From positions 22,977,119 through 23,041,118 of the forward strand of contig NC_061808.1 of assembly GCF_021462225.1 (NCBI RefSeq): a stretch of 64,000 nucleotides of DNA, written 5' to 3'. Every line of letters begins with the position of its first letter. Within the stretch, counting starts at the first letter, position 1. The notes below the pieces were generated by a model. The model saw nothing but the letters and a program-made list of their open reading frames with translations, was not told where the DNA came from and did no database searches. The stretch is from Girardinichthys multiradiatus (taxonomy: Eukaryota > Chordata > Actinopteri > Cyprinodontiformes > Goodeidae). The translations under genes were made by a program, and so were the position numbers. Below, in pieces: positions 60,525-64,000 of this stretch.

Positions 60525-63264
60525 ATGGAAGACGAAGCCTTCTCTGACATTAGCGGCAAACCGATATCCCTGGACTGCCAGACTCACTCCAGCTTCTGCA
60601 GGGAGTTCACTGTTAGCTCCCCCAAGATGTCCATCGGTAAAGTGATGGTGTACACTTGCTCTGTGTGGCTCTTGGCTTATGCCGTGTTCTTCTTCACGCA
60701 GGTAAGACGATGCGTCTCAATTATCACTAAATAATGACCAGGTCACAATCACAAGGCCTTTTATTTTTTATTCTAAACCAAATGTGAGATCGTATTTCCA
60801 CAATGTCCATATGTCTGTTAAGGTAAAAGGTGTCCTAAAGTTTAAAAGTTGCGTCATTTCATTGATCTGATTTTCCTCCATCCATCCATGAAGTTATTCT
60901 ATTTGTTTGTTTGTCCTCCGTCTCTCTACTGCTCCTTCCATTGATAAATTCATCTACCCATTTATCAGTTTAATCCATTCATCTATTAGTCATCTATCAA
61001 TCTATTCATCCACCTATTCATTCATACATAAATGCACACCTCTTTATCTATCCATCAGTCCATTCAATCTTCCATAACTTGGAGATAGTATTAAATACTG
61101 AGTTGAGATGTATGCCTATTTTCTTCTTTCCTCTCTTTCTCATCTGTTCTTCCATCACTGTGTGACCTTTAGCCTTTCGGGCATTGTCATTTGTGTTCGG
61201 TGTGAGCCTCTGCTGTTGTGAGACTGAACTGGCCAAATATTACAATTAGCATGTAAAATGTAAATTCATAACACTTGGAGTATATTAGCCAACAGTTATT
61301 GCACTCCAAACAATCCTTTGCAAAATGAATATTGCCAACACTGACATTGTGATGATGATACATATTCGCGATATATTGTCCAGCCTTTGCCACTCAAAGC
61401 GCTTATACTCCAGAGCTACAGTACAGACCAAAAGTTTGGACACAACCTTCTCATTCAAAGAGTTTTCTTTATTTTCATGACTATGAATATTGTAACTTCA
61501 CACTGAAGGCATCAAAACTATGAATTAACACATATGTAAGTTTAAATATTGAGAATAACCCATATTGCTATTATTTTACTGCCTTCATGACCTGCATGTC
61601 ATTGTCTCCCCTCTACTCTAGAACACCGCAGTTCTCTCCAGCGCTATACTCGTCACCCTCGCCGGCATGATGCTTCACATCCACTTTGTGAAGGTGGACC
61701 ACGAGTCTCTTCTCGTCATTGGCTCTTTGGGCATCCAGGTGTCCTCCAGCTACGCATCAGGTCGTGAGGTCACCACTTTCATCGAGATGAGCAAGATCAA
61801 AGATATTGTCATCAATGAAGCTGTTTACCTGGTGCGTGACTGCATATAGTAATAGGAAAAAAAGAAAGTACACCCTCTTTTAAGTGCGGGGTTTCATGTG
61901 TATTAGGACATAATAAATTAATATGTTCCTTTAAGCAGCTTCTAAAATTATTTAAATCTTGCCCTATAATCACAAGTTGGTGATGTTTGGTGATTGGGCT
62001 TCACCAAACATGGTGCTATAGATTATGGCCTAGTGTCTCATCTTTGTTTTATTTGAATAGCACTTTACAACAGTCATTATTGAGCCAAAGTACTTTCCAT
62101 TAGTGCAAGAATAAAAGTACAAACTAGAATAAAGACACATAAAAACAAACAATTTGACATTAGTCGAAACATTGAAAAAAATATAGAAGTTTCACAGTTC
62201 TATGTGTTTAAAGCTGTTCTAAACAAATCCGTTTTAGCTTAGCTTTAAACAAAGATAAATCATTGATGGTCCTTAAAAAGGTAAAGAATTCCACAGCTTT
62301 GGACCAGCTACCGCAAATGAACCGTCACCCCGGTGTTTGGACTTTGACCCGGGAACTTCCAGGTCACAGACCGAAGAACTCTGACTGGATTATGTGCTGT
62401 ATTATGTGGTTATGTGCTTGTAAAGCGTCGCATAGATAAGAGGGTGTAATATCATTAACAACTTCAAAGACAAACATTAAATGCTTAAAATCAACTCTAA
62501 AAGCTGATGAAAGCATGCATAGCCTTTTTGGTGTCCTTTTGACTCAAAAAGGGTTACACTTTGGAGCTGAAAATGTCTGGCTCTTACAACACAATCAATC
62601 CGTTTGTCGAATTTCAAACAATTGTCAAACATTACTCCCAAATTCCTCACCACAGCTTTTCAGTAAGGAACCAAAGTGCTAAGATCTGGAACACAATTTG
62701 GAAATATTTTAGCCTCAAACAAAATACATTCTGTTTTACTTTCATTCAGGTGCAGGAAAGTTTGTGAAAGCCACTCCCTAATGTCCCTAAGACCATTCAG
62801 TATAGAGTCAAATGCACTTGTGTCATTGGGACAGTTGGCAAATAGATCTGTACATCGTCTGCATAAGAATGAAACTAAGGGTGGTGTTTGGCTATGTATA
62901 AACTCAGTGGCAACATGTATAGAGAGAACAGTAAAGGTCTCTTTAAATGTTTTTCTGTGCTTTTATTTCAGCATCAGATCATCTACTACCTGTGTGTGCT
63001 GTTAAAGGAGCCGTCAGAACCCAATGAAGTATCAAGTGTTGTTACATTGTTTCAGGTGAGTTATAAATCCGGATGTCCATGCATCATAGAGAGCTTATTT
63101 TGTTTTTCCATTTCTCTAAGACTGTTATCATTAAGGTGGTGTAATTAACAGGAAAATCTCAGGATGGATGTCCCATCTTTATCTTTCAGAGCTCCAAGCC
63201 GAGGCTCAACTGCTTAGTGAAAGTTTACAGGAGCTGTCAGGAGATTCTGTCTAAGTGCCAATGA
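60525..63264 (+). CDS. pigh: pigh (PIG-H, GPI-GlcNAc transferase subunit), 4 exons, 181 aa
   Basis: Exons: 60525-60701, 61622-61831, 62972-63055, 63190-63264 (TGA). All junctions are phase 0, with GT-AG borders. PIG-H is a subunit of the ER enzyme that moves GlcNAc from UDP-GlcNAc to phosphatidylinositol, the first step of GPI-anchor synthesis, working with PIG-A, C, P, Q and Y. Two hydrophobic segments (about 41-58 and 62-82, with MVYTCSVWLLAYAVFFF and a Leu/Ile-rich partner) form a membrane hairpin, followed by the conserved cytosolic PIG-H domain: HFVKVDHESLLVIGSLGIQ, SSYASGREVTTFIEM, KDIVINEAVYL, then IIYYLCVLLKEPSEP and VKVYRSCQEIL. Human PIGH has 188 residues. The start is the ATG at 60525 (MEDEAFSDI, as in mammals); five more in-frame codons upstream have no ATG. 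Introns hold a Tc1 end (61418) and an unclassified repeat (62220-62950). Confidence 0.95.
60870..61050. repeat. Degenerate CATC/TCCA low-complexity tract
   Basis: Many imperfect CATC, CCAT and TCTA words (TCCATCCATCCATGAAG, CATTCATCTATTAGTCATCT) without a regular period; an aged microsatellite in pigh intron 1. Confidence 0.7.
61418..61535 (+). mobile_element. Solo Tc1 inverted repeat in pigh intron 1
   Basis: ACAGTACAGACCAAAAGTTT followed by CTCATTCAAAGAGTTTTC and TCACACTGAAGGCATCAAAA is the same long inverted repeat as in 15967-17238, stopping after about 115 bp with no partner. Confidence 0.85.
62220..62950. repeat. Unclassified dispersed repeat in pigh intron 2
   Basis: Starts near GTTCTAAACAAATCCGTTTT and contains AGAATTCCACAGCTTTGGAC, ACCCGGGAACTTCCAGGTC and TCGTCTGCATAAGAATGAAA. 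Similar words recur across fish genomes in my memory, but I cannot name the family. A frame at 62676-63005 runs over it into pigh exon 3 in the wrong frame and is spurious. Confidence 0.5.
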
Positions 63265-63536
63265 CCCACAAGTCAAGTTTAACATTGTTCATGGATATTC
63301 AGTGTGTTTTCAATTTCTATTTAACGAATGAGAGCAGAGAATACTTTCTTTCCCCGGGTCATCTTGAATTATTGCAGGATTTATTTTCTTCATGAATGCA
63401 TACTTGAAATCAGACAGATGTATTTTATTCATAACTAGTTGTTTAAATGTTTTACTTTGTTTTAAAGTTAGTTTAAGGACGTATTAAAAATAACCTATAA
63501 GTTACAACCATAAACAAATCTTAGAAGTGAAACATC

Positions 63537-63588
<52 letters not shown>

Positions 63589-64000
63589 GAGAGAGAGAGA
63601 GACTAGATATGACCTGACTTGTAATTCTAATTTCTTTGTTTTGTAAGCATTTTGTGTTATTAAAAACTTATTTTGAAATCGACTTCGGTGCTTCTCTTGT
63701 TTTTCTACAGCAATGCTTTCATTCAGCAGTAGGGGGCACCAATGCCTTATAAAATTGCGAAAAGAGTTTAGGAACACCTAAGACAGGCTTCGGGTGTACG
63801 TGCAACTTATTTTAGTTTAACTTGTTACAAGAGTTGTAAGAGATATGTTTAAGACCTATTTACCTTTTTTTTTTTTTTTAAATGGCATGTTTAAAATGAT
63901 GCAAACACACTGCTGGGTAGGCTTTTCTAAAATGTTAGTTTTACTTTCATTAAGAATAAATATATTTTTGTAATTAAATTTAATTAACCCTAAATCTGAC
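63265..64000. other. pigh 3' UTR and end of window
   Basis: ATTAAA-type hexamers at about 63484 and 63659 and AATAAA at about 63955 are candidate polyadenylation signals. The composite microsatellite at 63535-63602 lies within the presumed UTR. No further gene was recognised. Confidence 0.45.
63535..63602. repeat. Composite TA / TG / TA / GA microsatellite
   Basis: TATATATG, then about 14 TG units, then TATATATATATA and about seven GA units in succession, in the presumed pigh 3' UTR. Confidence 0.95.

Overview
This is a piece of a ray-finned (teleost) fish chromosome. The genes have short coding exons joined across GT-AG introns. Their proteins match vertebrate families end to end, and the spaces are filled with fish-type Tc1/mariner transposons, LINE and SINE fragments and microsatellites. 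There is no operon, CRISPR or prokaryotic feature. I assembled all exons by hand from splice sites, reading phase and remembered family sequences; no alignment was run.

Four complete protein-coding genes are present: dpf3 (minus, 43508 to 14443, 11 coding exons, 377 aa), dcaf4 (plus, 45130-49814, 13 exons, 509 aa), zfyve1 (minus, 57626 to 52451, 12 exons, 776 aa) and pigh (plus, 60525-63264, 4 exons, 181 aa). Their human counterparts all lie on 14q24, so this is a conserved synteny block. dpf3/dcaf4 and zfyve1/pigh are head-to-head pairs with short shared upstream regions; dcaf4 and zfyve1 converge. The four proteins do unrelated jobs: BAF chromatin reader, CUL4-DDB1 substrate receptor, PI3P-binding protein of omegasomes and lipid droplets, and the first enzyme complex of GPI-anchor synthesis. 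The link is positional, not a pathway.

The left 12 kb holds a direct tandem duplication around a leg1 (liver-enriched gene 1, DUF781) gene. Unit A (1 to about 5.2 kb) carries the last six exons of an apparently intact leg1 whose 5' part lies outside the window. Unit B (about 6.88-12.1 kb) is a broken copy with a frameshift, a stop, a 7-nt deletion and no last two exons. Between them is an unusual 1.5 kb strand-asymmetric block, rich in C and A and poor in G on the plus strand, that I could not classify.

The rest is repeat-dense. The clearest pieces are a near full-length Tc1 element with one frameshift (38462-39716), a 5'-truncated L1-like insertion with target-site duplications that was itself hit by an internally deleted Tc1 (15421-17352), a tRNA-like SINE inside an older Tc1 relic (17602-17810), and a short element with a 17-bp target duplication (18745-18869). 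I found no convincing new multi-gene system. The best candidates for novelty are the C-rich block, the palindrome/CCAAT promoter-like cluster upstream of dcaf4, and dpf3's 3' UTR running directly into a transposon.
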